A DNA stretch of 64,000 nucleotides from Pseudomonas sp. M30-35 (GCF_002163625.1 NZ_CP020892.1:2418001-2482000); one strand, 5' to 3'; positions 16,822 through 25,234 are shown, numbered from the stretch's first letter. Translations and numbers: made by a program. The notes: a model not told the origin generated them from the letters alone.

Positions 16822-16917
16822 GCACACACATAACATTTGAATCAAATGTAGACGTGCACATGCACACACGTCAACACTTATAACGTGCACACATGAATAT
16901 ATGTAGAGGTGTAATCA
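16822..16917. promoter_or_regulatory. Divergent promoter/operator of rep and regulator, copy A
   Basis: Contains a perfect palindrome ACATTTG-AAT-CAAATGT (16833-16849), an inverted repeat GACGTG-N10-CACGTC (16851-16872), and repeated GTGCACA / TGCACACA words. The density of symmetric elements between two divergent genes suggests operators for the small regulator. GAGGTG at 16906-16911 is the ribosome site of that gene. Confidence 0.6.
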
Positions 16918-17127
16918 ATGAGCAGAGACATGCCAACAAACATTCGACTGAGCCAATCAGAGCAAGAAACCCTGAGAAAAAAGGCTGTTGACATCAACAA
17001 AGAGCTGGTCAAAAGAGGCATGCAGCCACTTAAAGATTCAGAGCTTGTTCACGCCTTTTTAGAGAAGGCGATTAGCAATCTTGAAGTCACTGCATCAGGG
17101 GCGATAAGGGTTGTTTTCGATGATTGA
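16918..17127 (+). CDS. Small ribbon-helix-helix-like regulator, copy A (69 aa)
   Basis: The only rightward gene of the phage. MPTNIRLSQSEQETLRKKA, then a long helix and SELVHAFLEKAI, fits a beta-helix-helix DNA-binding fold. Transcribed divergently from rep across a repeat-rich operator, like the rstR/rstA pair of CTX-phi, so it probably represses phage replication. The match is by pattern, not by a named family. Good ribosome site GAGGTG. Confidence 0.65.
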   Translation: MSRDMPTNIRLSQSEQETLRKKAVDINKELVKRGMQPLKDSELVHAFLEKAISNLEVTASGAIRVVFDD

Positions 17128-17355
17128 AGCTGATCAAAAAATAGTCGATTAATGCGACTGTCGCACAAGAGTCCACCATTCGATACGGTGGACTCACACC
17201 CCAACCGGTGCCCGGTCGCGGCGCCCAAAAAAAAGCACGGCTGTCGCCCTTCGCCCCTCCGGGCCGATCGCAAATGTGCGGGTGTACCGAGTCGTTTGAG
17301 CCTATGGCCACGGAGAGCTAAAAGCGGGTTGGACAATGATGAGTGGATCTTTGCC
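17128..17355. other. Phage intergenic region with GTCCACC hairpin, copy A
   Basis: Holds a 7-bp perfect stem GTCCACC-N9-GGTGGAC at 17171-17193 and a GC-rich tract around an A8 run (about 17226-17233). No gene supported. Candidate part of the replication origin or terminator of the regulator gene. Confidence 0.4.
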
Positions 17356-17586
17356 CTAGAGGTCGAGGATCTGCCTGCAAAGGCTTTGTAGGGCTGCTAG
17401 GCGGCTATCAAGCTCGGACGACTCCCGGTCGATATCCGAGAGCCTAGAACGCATCTGGCGGGATTCTGCGACCACTCGCGGGTAGTCCTGCAGGACGTAA
17501 CAGACAGCATCCAGTTCATCGCGTGAAGGCGAATAAAGCTGGGCGTCTTTGACTAAGTAGGCGGGAATTTTGAGGGTAACGGTCAT
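17356..17586 (-). CDS. Small helical protein, first gene of leftward block, copy A (76 aa)
   Basis: MTVTLKIPAYLVKDAQLYSP followed by a heptad-like helix rich in Arg, Ser and Glu (RLSDIDRESSELDSRLAALQ), a probable coiled coil. Function unknown. Its start codon lies inside the left foot of the 104-nt stem-loop at 17585-17688, so its translation could depend on that structure. Confidence 0.55.
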   Translation of the reverse strand: MTVTLKIPAYLVKDAQLYSPSRDELDAVCYVLQDYPRVVAESRQMRSRLSDIDRESSELDSRLAALQSLCRQILDL

Positions 17587-17688
17587 TAGTCTGTGATCTC
17601 TAGGCGGTGCTGGAGGACAAGTCCAGTCCTTTACCGGGCCAGCAGCGCTACCGGCTACCGTACCTAGAAACGCAGATCACAGGCTAAT
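17585..17688. other. 104-nt multi-stem structure, candidate ori or packaging signal, copy A
   Basis: Outer arms ATTAGtCTGTGATCT and AGATCACAGgCTAAT pair at 14 of 15 positions. Inside them CTAGG/CCTAG and GCTGG/CCAGC pair again, giving a long nested hairpin. It lies next to the attP hairpin, in the non-coding block where inoviruses keep origins and packaging signals. Confidence 0.6.
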
Positions 17689-17704
17689 GATCGCTAGTGA
17701 GCAT

Positions 17705-17788
17705 CGCATAATCGAGATTATATGAAATTCGTCGCGGATCGAGAGATTTTCCGCACCAAATTTCACATCAATCTCAGTCCATTATGCG
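17705..17788. other. Folded attP hairpin at the copy A/copy B junction
   Basis: Three paired blocks: CGCATAAT (17705-17712) with ATTATGCG (17781-17788), GAGATT (17714-17719) with AATCTC (17770-17775), and GAAATT (17724-17729) with AATTTC (17759-17764). The unpaired bulge between the first two blocks is where the central region of a dif-like site would be. An inner hairpin GCGGA/TCCGC (17734-17754) caps it. This is the arrangement by which CTX-phi ssDNA forms a XerC/XerD substrate. Confidence 0.75.
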
Positions 17789-17793
17789 AAGCC

Positions 17794-17973
17794 TTAGCAT
17801 TCATCATGTGGCCTGCCAAGGCCGTCAAATCCCTCAGACCACGACTGCTCAAAACGCTCTTTGCAGTCATCACACCAATCAGAGCCGTCTGACTGGCTGT
17901 CACACTCACAGGAACGCCAACCATCTGCGGGAGCTTCAATAACAACACCGTCAGGCGCAATAAGCTCAGTCAT
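17794..17973 (-). CDS. Small Cys-rich protein, copy B (59 aa)
   Basis: Same sequence as 10501-10680. Here its stop codon lies beside the internal attP hairpin instead of a full dif site. Confidence 0.6.
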   Translation of the reverse strand: MTELIAPDGVVIEAPADGWRSCECDSQSDGSDWCDDCKERFEQSWSEGFDGLGRPHDEC

Positions 17974-18079
17974 CGTGTGGCGCCTGAGGATCAATGATCA
18001 GGAAAATAACGCCACCTACAAAAATAAAAACACCCAAGCAACTACCAATGACCTGCATAGCATCTAGGAACTCAATCAT
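17966..18079 (-). CDS. Tiny membrane protein, copy B (37 aa)
   Basis: Same sequence as 10673-10786; single transmembrane helix, coupled to the Cys-rich gene. Confidence 0.5.
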   Translation of the reverse strand: MIEFLDAMQVIGSCLGVFIFVGGVIFLIIDPQAPHDD

Positions 18080-18082
18080 TGC

Positions 18083-18220
18083 TCAAACCTCGCTAAGGGC
18101 ATTAACAAGCTGCTCCTGCTCGCGCCATTTCCATACGACAACATGTGCCGTGTAATGCTGCAGGTTTTCTTTAAGCGGATTCATAGAAATTATTTTGGCT
18201 TGTAGTTCTGTTTTAGTCAT
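18083..18220 (-). CDS. Small soluble protein, copy B (45 aa)
   Basis: Same sequence as 10790-10927; ATGA overlap with the preceding membrane protein gene. Confidence 0.5.
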   Translation of the reverse strand: MTKTELQAKIISMNPLKENLQHYTAHVVVWKWREQEQLVNALSEV

Positions 18221-18315
18221 TTGCTGTAGATCCAAAAAGCTATGGCTAACGGAATTGCCGGTATCAGCATAGGAACCATCAAAACCTTGGCGATTAGAGC
18301 AATGATCTCAATCAT
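18217..18315 (-). CDS. Tiny membrane protein downstream of zot, copy B (32 aa)
   Basis: Same sequence as 10924-11022; one transmembrane helix. Confidence 0.5.
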   Translation of the reverse strand: MIEIIALIAKVLMVPMLIPAIPLAIAFWIYSK

Positions 18316-18319
18316 TTGA

Positions 18320-19591
18320 TCACCATAAATGGCCGGGTTTGCCAGAGTTTACAACGGTTAGACGTGTTGCTGGTGGCACGTACTCAGCGGGCTTAAGGCT
18401 ACGCGCTGGCGGCGCTGTTGCAACTGCCTCAGTCGATGGTTCTGGACTGCAAACGTTAGCGTAAACGCTCACCCAATCGCTAAGGTCAGTCGTTGAAACC
18501 AGCTTGACTTGACAGTTATCAATTGGAAAAACGTCCACGCCTTTGCGCCGAATATTGTCCACTGAAACGACTACGCCGTCTGGCGATCGCAGCAAATAAG
18601 CCTGTTTTTCACCTAAGCGAAAATGACCATCGATGCGCCAATCGGCATATCTGTCATGTACAGGCCGCTCAGGCTTGGCAGGCGCTTCGTCAGACTGTGA
18701 TTCATCCTGATCAGCATCAGGCAGCACCTCGACAGCAGCAGTCGCAACAGGCAAAGGCTCAGCCGGAATCACAACAGGATCGCGAAAGTAGATCGCAGCA
18801 GCAATGCCCGCGGCGAAAAATGCGCCCGCAACTATTGGACGGCTAAATTGCTTCCAGTGGATTTTTGTCAGCCTCATGATTTTGTTCCAAGTGAGTGGCA
18901 AACGATAACGCCCGATCACGTACCAGGGCGCGAGCAGCTGGTAAGTCGAATGCGGATAAAAGTCAGAGAACGCCTGTTTGGTGTCGTAACAGTCGTACAG
19001 GTCAAAACCCCAGTACCACCAGCGATCAACAATCAAAGACGTAGGTAAATCACCGTAGCGAACAGAGGCAACATGCAGCTTGGGAAGCCGCAGAGGATCG
19101 CCAGTAATGATCTTCCAAATGATCGAAATCCCGGGTATCGACATCTTGTCCAGACGGCGGCAATAGACAACATGCTCAGCCAGTGCGAGCTTGGCTTGCT
19201 TGTCCACGATGGCGATATTTTGGACGATAAAAATAACGTCCCAGCCTTTTTTACGAGCATGCAAAAACCAGTTAATGACCTGCTGGCGTTCTTTATCAGC
19301 CCACTGGCGCGAGTTGAACCAAGTGCCGCATTCATCAAGAACAAGCAGACCATTTTTAGATTCATCGTAGGACGGATTACCGATGCCAATTGCATCTAGG
19401 TCATCAATACCGGGCTTATCAGGAAGACGGTAAACAACCGCCCTCCTCGACTTCTCGCCAAACATCTTTTCAAGCCGAATATCAAGATTAGTTGCCACCT
19501 TACAGCCAGCGTGCAACTTGTCTTTAATACGGCCTACAGCTGCAAGTGTTTTGCCTGAGCCAAGCTTGCCAGTTACAAAGTAAACGGCCAT
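18320..19591 (-). CDS. zot: Zot-family assembly ATPase (pI), copy B (423 aa)
   Basis: Same sequence as 11027-12298. Walker A GKLGSGKT, Walker B GLLVLDECG and the membrane span are intact, so this copy should also be functional. Confidence 0.9.
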   Translation of the reverse strand: MAVYFVTGKLGSGKTLAAVGRIKDKLHAGCKVATNLDIRLEKMFGEKSRRAVVYRLPDKPGIDDLDAIGIGNPSYDESKNGLLVLDECGTWFNSRQWADKERQQVINWFLHARKKGWDVIFIVQNIAIVDKQAKLALAEHVVYCRRLDKMSIPGISIIWKIITGDPLRLPKLHVASVRYGDLPTSLIVDRWWYWGFDLYDCYDTKQAFSDFYPHSTYQLLAPWYVIGRYRLPLTWNKIMRLTKIHWKQFSRPIVAGAFFAAGIAAAIYFRDPVVIPAEPLPVATAAVEVLPDADQDESQSDEAPAKPERPVHDRYADWRIDGHFRLGEKQAYLLRSPDGVVVSVDNIRRKGVDVFPIDNCQVKLVSTTDLSDWVSVYANVCSPEPSTEAVATAPPARSLKPAEYVPPATRLTVVNSGKPGHLW

Positions 19592-19935
19592 TAGAGATTC
19601 AACCTAAATTGAAGAACTCGCGTATTCCAATCGTAAACCCAACGCGCAATACGGGCAGTTAAATAAGCACCCATACAAGTGACAAAGTTATTAGGAACGA
19701 TAATCCTAAAAGCCATACCAACTTCGGCAGGCGCAACATAATTAAGGCCTTGAAGAAGACCCCAAATTACAGAAAAGAATGTTCCAAAGAGAACTAGAGA
19801 ACCAGCGGCAAAAGCAGCCGTTAATGCAAACTTCTTCGTAAAAAAACGAACAAAGAAACTTAAGAGCGCTGCAAATAAACCACCTAAAACAGTAGCCAGC
19901 CAAGGAATACCAGCAACAACTAAAGGAATAGCCAT
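19591..19935 (-). CDS. pVI-like minor coat protein, copy B (114 aa)
   Basis: Same sequence as 12298-12642; overlaps zot by one base at its end. Confidence 0.75.
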   Translation of the reverse strand: MAIPLVVAGIPWLATVLGGLFAALLSFFVRFFTKKFALTAAFAAGSLVLFGTFFSVIWGLLQGLNYVAPAEVGMAFRIIVPNNFVTCMGAYLTARIARWVYDWNTRVLQFRLNL

Positions 19936-19937
19936 AA

Positions 19938-21605
19938 TCAGTCCTCATTCTTACGAGTAAGTATATTAAAAATACCCATGCAAGTAGTTACATAAACCAA
20001 CCAACCAAGAATCCGCTTCATGCGCTCTAACTTGTCACAACTAGCAGATACAGTTTTACCAGTGCCATTCCAAAAAACAACATCACCACTACAGCCTGTC
20101 GAATAGCCAAACAGACCAAGCATGTAATCACCAGCGTCATCTAATTTAGACCGCTCAGTAAACATGCCATTAGGGTCACTAAAATCAGAAACAACTTCGG
20201 CGGCAGCTGCGTCAAGCTTTTCAAGTTCTTTATCGCCGAAATCTACACTTTCTTTGTAATAAGTATTAGTTGGCTGATCTTGCAAAAGACCATCAGGAAG
20301 TTTTAGTTCTATTTCAGATTGACCAGTAACATTACCGGCAGCATCTTTAGTGATAATTGAACCTTTAGCAGTACCGTCAGAAGAACCGCCTTTACCCTGC
20401 CCGCTCTCACCACCATCATCACCGGGTTTAGAGCCGTCGCTAACCGTCACACAGGCAAAGCCGCCGGTTTCCTGATTGACCGAATAGCTGCCCGCTGGGC
20501 ATGTTTCAGGCTTGTAATTAGCAGGTACACAAGTCGCATTCATCTCAGCGCCAGTACCAGCAAAGCCGGGGGTTTCGCCCTCTTTGCAGCCACCAGAATC
20601 ACCGGGCTTAGGCAGGCAAACGGTTTGCCCGCCAACAGTGCCGGATTGACCGCTTGGGCAACTGGGATCAGCACCGGGTTTAGGAATACAAACCTGCTTG
20701 CCGTTAACAGCGCCAAACTGGCCGCCGGGACAGCTAGGGTCATCCTGACTAGGCTTAGGAAGGCAAACATATTCAAGGCTATCACCAGAACCAACACCGC
20801 CTAGCTGAGTGCCGTCAGGGCAGCGTGCACGGCCATTACAGAACGGAGTTGTCTCGTTGTAATACCCAACAAAATCAGGACTATCCTTGGTGCACTCACC
20901 GTCAGCAGGCGCAAAACACATACGAAAACCGGCGACGTTTGAGAGCACTCCGTCACCATCACAAACGCAGTCTTGAGTATCAGGATTCCAGTTACTGGCG
21001 CTCGGGCAATTTTCGTCCTCAGGCCACTTGCAAGACTCGGTTTCGAAGTCATAAAACTGCCCTTCAGCACAGATGCTCTGACAAGTCATGGTTGCTGGAT
21101 CAGGGGTTGATCCCGCTGGACACTCAAGCACGCATTCGCCAGTCACATCATCACGCACTGAATCACCAGGGCAAGCAACTGGAGCATCGCAGGCACCAGT
21201 TTGAGAGTTATAAATAGTCCCAACAGGACATGAGTCACCACCTCGATTTCCCGTATAACGATAACTGTCAATCCCTGCATTCTGATGGCCATAACATCCA
21301 TAACTGGTTTCGGAAACAGCTACATAGCCAAAAGCCCAAGGCTGACCACCGGGGTAAGTAGATGTTACATGTGCTAAATATTGAGTACAGGCAGCTTCAG
21401 GAGTAGAAGCCTGCCCCACCGGGAAACTACCAACAGATGGATAAGACCAATAATAATCAGCAGCAAAAGTGATAGAGGAAGTTAATGCGAATACAAAAAA
21501 AAGAATTACTGATAAGGGCCGCTTAACAGTGCGGCTACAAATCGGCGCTTTGTGATATGCAAAAAATAGGAAGGATGTAACGAGTTTAACGATGGAATAA
21601 ATCAT
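19938..21605 (-). CDS. pIII-like adhesin, copy B (555 aa)
   Basis: Same sequence as 12645-14312. An adhesin is the gene expected to vary between co-resident phages, so the lack of any difference argues for recent duplication. Confidence 0.82.
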   Translation of the reverse strand: MIYSIVKLVTSFLFFAYHKAPICSRTVKRPLSVILFFVFALTSSITFAADYYWSYPSVGSFPVGQASTPEAACTQYLAHVTSTYPGGQPWAFGYVAVSETSYGCYGHQNAGIDSYRYTGNRGGDSCPVGTIYNSQTGACDAPVACPGDSVRDDVTGECVLECPAGSTPDPATMTCQSICAEGQFYDFETESCKWPEDENCPSASNWNPDTQDCVCDGDGVLSNVAGFRMCFAPADGECTKDSPDFVGYYNETTPFCNGRARCPDGTQLGGVGSGDSLEYVCLPKPSQDDPSCPGGQFGAVNGKQVCIPKPGADPSCPSGQSGTVGGQTVCLPKPGDSGGCKEGETPGFAGTGAEMNATCVPANYKPETCPAGSYSVNQETGGFACVTVSDGSKPGDDGGESGQGKGGSSDGTAKGSIITKDAAGNVTGQSEIELKLPDGLLQDQPTNTYYKESVDFGDKELEKLDAAAAEVVSDFSDPNGMFTERSKLDDAGDYMLGLFGYSTGCSGDVVFWNGTGKTVSASCDKLERMKRILGWLVYVTTCMGIFNILTRKNED

Positions 21606-21660
21606 AAGCGACCCTCGGCCAGTCCCGGGCTGCGCCCACAACTAGCCGAGGGGCGCTTAT
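21604..21660 (-). terminator. Strong hairpin after major coat gene, copy B
   Basis: Same 15-bp stem as at 14311-14367. Confidence 0.65.
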
Positions 21661-21673
21661 AACAGCACAAGCA

Positions 21674-21931
21674 TTAGGCCTGTCGAGCACCTTGCTTAAC
21701 TTTGCGAATGACAAAGATACCGATAAGAACCGCACCGACAATCGGCCAAACGAGATCTTCAACTTGCGTCCAAGCCTCGCCCATATCAGTAAACATTGTC
21801 GTAATTACAGTTGGCATGGTGTAAGCAGCATGCGCCGAAGCAGATGCAACAAGACCACCAATAACAACAGCACCCGAAGCCAACGCACGTTGTGCATTTT
21901 GAAACTTGAGGAACTCAAGACGTTTTTTCAT
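21674..21931 (-). CDS. Major coat protein, copy B (85 aa)
   Basis: Same sequence as 14381-14638; leader of 35 and mature coat of 50 residues. Confidence 0.9.
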   Translation of the reverse strand: MKKRLEFLKFQNAQRALASGAVVIGGLVASASAHAAYTMPTVITTMFTDMGEAWTQVEDLVWPIVGAVLIGIFVIRKVKQGARQA

Positions 21932-22050
21932 ATGGAATCCACCGCTTTACGAACCATCAATAATTTAAGGCCCAGTGAATAACCTGTGACCCATGAAACA
22001 AGGTAAGCACTAAAGAGATAAACCCAGTACGTAGTATCTTGATCAATCAT
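21928..22050 (-). CDS. pVII/pIX-like protein, copy B (40 aa)
   Basis: Same sequence as 14635-14757. Confidence 0.6.
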   Translation of the reverse strand: MIDQDTTYWVYLFSAYLVSWVTGYSLGLKLLMVRKAVDSI

Positions 22051-22160
22051 CTTTGTTGCCCACCTATAAAACCCAGCCCGAAAGTAACAACCGAGCCGAG
22101 TGTTATGGCGACCCAAAAAAACAGGTCTGCCAAATCTTGCAAAGTAAGTTCGCCAGACAT
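22047..22160 (-). CDS. pVII/pIX-like protein, copy B (37 aa)
   Basis: Same sequence as 14754-14867. Confidence 0.6.
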   Translation of the reverse strand: MSGELTLQDLADLFFWVAITLGSVVTFGLGFIGGQQR

Positions 22161-22184
22161 GGTTTAAATAACCTCTGGCAGAGA

Positions 22185-22523
22185 TTAACCAGCCGCCTGA
22201 ATAGGCTTGGCAATCTGCATATTGACCGGCTTGCGGTCGCCAGACAGCCAGAAGTCAAAGCCAGCTTTGCCAGCGTTTGAAGCCCAAGCGCCAACACGAA
22301 CAGGCACAGTAATTGGCTTGCCTTTGAGTGCGTCGTAAGGGTGCTGAGCGCCCTTCTCAAGGTCAGATTTAGAGAGCTTGATGCTCACTGTTTTGGTTTC
22401 TGGAATGCCAAACTGATTGAGGTCTTCAACCTCGATCAAAATCAGGTGATCAGTGAACGAATTGCCGCTGTAAGTGCGTTCGTTTGCTTTGTAGCCATGG
22501 CACAGACCTGTAATTAACAACAT
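22185..22523 (-). CDS. ssDNA-binding protein, copy B (112 aa)
   Basis: Same sequence as 14892-15230. Confidence 0.7.
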   Translation of the reverse strand: MLLITGLCHGYKANERTYSGNSFTDHLILIEVEDLNQFGIPETKTVSIKLSKSDLEKGAQHPYDALKGKPITVPVRVGAWASNAGKAGFDFWLSGDRKPVNMQIAKPIQAAG

Positions 22524-22717
22524 TTGATGTTCCTCTCTGACGTCAGTATCGGGCGGTCGCCCATTGGTTCTAGCGGTTCGGATGCGATGAAACAGTCATC
22601 GCAAACACGAAATTCATAGGCCGGCAAAAGGTCTGGAGCGCATGCAGGTTCGTTCCAAATCTGGCCTAAGTACTCAGAGCAAAAGTCACAGAAACAACGG
22701 CCTTGAACGATCATCAC
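22514..22717 (-). CDS. Small CxxC protein, copy B (67 aa)
   Basis: Same sequence as 15221-15424; two CxxC knuckles. Confidence 0.6.
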   Translation of the reverse strand: MMIVQGRCFCDFCSEYLGQIWNEPACAPDLLPAYEFRVCDDCFIASEPLEPMGDRPILTSERNIKCC

Positions 22718-24105
22718 GCAGCCTCAACCGACGGCTCGACATACCAGTCCGGGCGCTGTGTGCTGAAATCGATCTGGAGCAGCTGGAGTACCGGCACAAC
22801 GTTGCGAACGTTGTCGTGGTCTTTAAGGTTTTGCAGCATGGCTTTGGAAACCCCTACTGACTCGATGTCACGGACATGGTCGTAGAAGGTCCGGCGGGCC
22901 ATTGATTTCATGGTTTCTTCCCAGCCGTAATCGCGAATGCTGCGAAAGGTACGAAAGAGGTTTCGAGCATATGCATCACTGGATTTACCAGGCGTAAACA
23001 GCCCCGGAATGATGCTACCTGTGGACTTATCGGCCCGGGCTTTAGTCCACTTGCCCTTCCCTACTTTGGTGAACTTTTCAATCAGTGCGGCCAGCACTTT
23101 TTCGTCATCTATACGTTTCATCGTCATACCCTCAAAGGCCGCGAACAATTCAGCAGTTACAGCGGTGTAACACTCTTGGATAAAGCACCTGCCCTCGCCT
23201 TGCAGATACTCTTGGTAGTCACACAACGCCCACAGATTGGTCGGAAGATTCCGGCGCTCTAGCCAGCGATGCATAACGGTTGCTTCGATGCGAAGCAAAA
23301 GGCGGGCGTACTCTTTGAGCCGCTCATCTTGGAGAACTTTCAAGGTGCGCGAGGCCGACAAAACCGACATAGGCACACGCTTGTTACGTCGATAAATCTT
23401 GAACTCACGCACATGGGCGTTATCAAGGTCGTGACGGCGTTCCGGATCGCCCTTGGCACCTGCCGCAGACTTGAGAACCTTCTGAATTTCCAAAAGGAAT
23501 TCAGGGCCTTTCAGATAGGCTTTGATCTTGCGCAAACGCCCGTCTTTAGCGCCCCAGTAAGCCGTTGTTTGGTAGTCGTCGCCCCGGTTGCGAGTCTGGC
23601 CATTGCTGACCCCACGCATGAACTGAATGACCTGTAACGCTGTCGGTTCATTCGGCATACGTGCCGAGTAAGTGCAATCGAGTCCGTAAACCTCAATGGC
23701 TTGCAGGTTTAGACGGCGGTAAAGCATTGGATAGGTGCCAGCCAACCACTTGAGCATCACCTCAGCACCAAGGCGAATGGATGTAGGCCCAAAAACGTTA
23801 TGGCCTTGCAACAACTTGGCAGGACTGGCCTTTAATTCAACACCGGGCGCTAAGCGTTTACTGAAACTCTGGTGAAAAACCTTAAACGCCATTGGCGTAT
23901 AGCTCGACGGTAAGGACTCCCATGCATGCGACAAGTCTTCACAGTCAAAACCCTGACCATCACACCGGCGAGAGATCCCGCCAGCAGCACGCATCTGAAC
24001 ACCCAACGACTCCAGATCAACGACATGAAACGGCTTATCAGCCGTACCGATCTCATTGATCGACAGATCGTCAAAAGGGATGAACATATGGATTCGATCA
24101 AGCAT
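22714..24105 (-). CDS. Phage replication initiator, copy B (463 aa)
   Basis: Same sequence as 15421-16812, with the same start uncertainty (GTG at 24183, ATG at 24114 or 24105). Confidence 0.85.
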   Translation of the reverse strand: MLDRIHMFIPFDDLSINEIGTADKPFHVVDLESLGVQMRAAGGISRRCDGQGFDCEDLSHAWESLPSSYTPMAFKVFHQSFSKRLAPGVELKASPAKLLQGHNVFGPTSIRLGAEVMLKWLAGTYPMLYRRLNLQAIEVYGLDCTYSARMPNEPTALQVIQFMRGVSNGQTRNRGDDYQTTAYWGAKDGRLRKIKAYLKGPEFLLEIQKVLKSAAGAKGDPERRHDLDNAHVREFKIYRRNKRVPMSVLSASRTLKVLQDERLKEYARLLLRIEATVMHRWLERRNLPTNLWALCDYQEYLQGEGRCFIQECYTAVTAELFAAFEGMTMKRIDDEKVLAALIEKFTKVGKGKWTKARADKSTGSIIPGLFTPGKSSDAYARNLFRTFRSIRDYGWEETMKSMARRTFYDHVRDIESVGVSKAMLQNLKDHDNVRNVVPVLQLLQIDFSTQRPDWYVEPSVEAA

Positions 24106-24114
24106 AGGATGCAT

Positions 24115-24210
24115 GCACACACATAACATTTGAATCAAATGTAGACGTGCACATGCACACACGTCAACACTTATAACGTGCACACATGAATATATGTAGA
24201 GGTGTAATCA
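24115..24210. promoter_or_regulatory. Divergent promoter/operator, copy B
   Basis: Same palindromes as at 16822-16917. Two identical operator sets would share the repressor made by either copy. Confidence 0.6.
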
Positions 24211-24420
24211 ATGAGCAGAGACATGCCAACAAACATTCGACTGAGCCAATCAGAGCAAGAAACCCTGAGAAAAAAGGCTGTTGACATCAACAAAGAGCTG
24301 GTCAAAAGAGGCATGCAGCCACTTAAAGATTCAGAGCTTGTTCACGCCTTTTTAGAGAAGGCGATTAGCAATCTTGAAGTCACTGCATCAGGGGCGATAA
24401 GGGTTGTTTTCGATGATTGA
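24211..24420 (+). CDS. Small RHH-like regulator, copy B (69 aa)
   Basis: Same sequence as 16918-17127. Confidence 0.65.
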   Translation: MSRDMPTNIRLSQSEQETLRKKAVDINKELVKRGMQPLKDSELVHAFLEKAISNLEVTASGAIRVVFDD

Positions 24421-24648
24421 AGCTGATCAAAAAATAGTCGATTAATGCGACTGTCGCACAAGAGTCCACCATTCGATACGGTGGACTCACACCCCAACCG
24501 GTGCCCGGTCGCGGCGCCCAAAAAAAAGCACGGCTGTCGCCCTTCGCCCCTCCGGGCCGATCGCAAATGTGCGGGTGTACCGAGTCGTTTGAGCCTATGG
24601 CCACGGAGAGCTAAAAGCGGGTTGGACAATGATGAGTGGATCTTTGCC

Positions 24649-24879
24649 CTAGAGGTCGAGGATCTGCCTGCAAAGGCTTTGTAGGGCTGCTAGGCGGCTA
24701 TCAAGCTCGGACGACTCCCGGTCGATATCCGAGAGCCTAGAACGCATCTGGCGGGATTCTGCGACCACTCGCGGGTAGTCCTGCAGGACGTAACAGACAG
24801 CATCCAGTTCATCGCGTGAAGGCGAATAAAGCTGGGCGTCTTTGACTAAGTAGGCGGGAATTTTGAGGGTAACGGTCAT
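24649..24879 (-). CDS. Small helical protein, copy B (76 aa)
   Basis: Same sequence as 17356-17586. Confidence 0.55.
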   Translation of the reverse strand: MTVTLKIPAYLVKDAQLYSPSRDELDAVCYVLQDYPRVVAESRQMRSRLSDIDRESSELDSRLAALQSLCRQILDL

Positions 24880-24981
24880 TAGTCTGTGATCTCTAGGCGG
24901 TGCTGGAGGACAAGTCCAGTCCTTTACCGGGCCAGCAGCGCTACCGGCTACCGTACCTAGAAACGCAGATCACAGGCTAAT
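24878..24981. other. 104-nt multi-stem structure, copy B
   Basis: Same nested stem-loop as at 17585-17688. Confidence 0.6.
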
Positions 24982-24997
24982 GATCGCTAGTGAGCAT

Positions 24998-25081
24998 CGC
25001 ATAATCGAGATTATATGAAATTCGTCGCGGATCGAGAGATTTTCCGCACCAAATTTCACATCAATCTCAGTCCATTACGCG
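24998..25081. other. attP-derived hairpin at the right end of the array
   Basis: Same three paired blocks as the internal junction, but the right foot reads ATTACGCG, so one base of the XerC arm is changed (T to C at 25078). This is the boundary between copy B and the older remnant. Confidence 0.7.
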
Positions 25082-25105
25082 AAGTCTTTGGTATTTGCCA
25101 CAAGG

Positions 25106-25234
25106 TCAATGCTCGTATTCAATCACTAGCGCTATCTCTGCACAGCAATCACACATCCAATTAGCCACACCGAGCAGCTCTTCAATGCTGTTGAGCTGCT
25201 TGCAGCATGATGGACAAATGTAAAGGTCAGTCAT
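25106..25234 (-). CDS. Small Cys-rich protein of the remnant element (42 aa)
   Basis: MTDLYICPSCCKQLNSIEEL then WMCDCCAEIALVIEYEH: CxxC and CDCC clusters suggest a zinc-binding miniprotein. It has no counterpart in copies A and B. Its ATG overlaps the stop of the upstream gene relic. Function unknown. Confidence 0.5.
   Translation of the reverse strand: MTDLYICPSCCKQLNSIEELLGVANWMCDCCAEIALVIEYEH

Larger units (their letters stand above)
10487..17779 (-). mobile_element. Filamentous prophage (inovirus), tandem copy A, 7293 bp
   Basis: A complete inovirus genome in the order expected for the group, transcribed leftward: rep (II/X), ssDNA-binding protein, small coat proteins, major coat, adhesin, pVI-like, Zot (I). 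A divergent small regulator and a non-coding ori/attP block occupy the right end. No integrase or transposase gene is present, which fits use of host XerC/D at dif. The same sequence repeats at 17780 with period 7293 and no difference that I can see. Closest in layout to CTX-phi, Cf1 and phi-Lf type dif-integrating phages. Confidence 0.93.
17780..25072 (-). mobile_element. Filamentous prophage, tandem copy B, 7293 bp
   Basis: Head-to-tail repeat of copy A. Every reading frame I compared has the same translation in both copies, including frames on both strands, so the copies are identical or nearly so. The repeat match ends at about 25077, where ATTATGCG of the junction becomes ATTACGCG. Two intact copies in direct repeat can yield phage genomes by replication from the origin of one to that of the next. 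Confidence 0.93.

Noticed and set aside
16813..16890. GTG start 26 codons upstream for the replication protein
   Set aside because: This stretch is packed with palindromes facing the divergent regulator and reads as operator, not coding.
10487..25072. Tandem repeat as simple assembly duplication
   Set aside because: Cannot be excluded from sequence alone, but junctions fall exactly at XerC-arm/attP ends, as real tandem prophages do.
10487..25072. CRISPR array or integron
   Set aside because: The repeats are whole phage genomes; no short regularly spaced repeats, attC sites or integrase genes seen.
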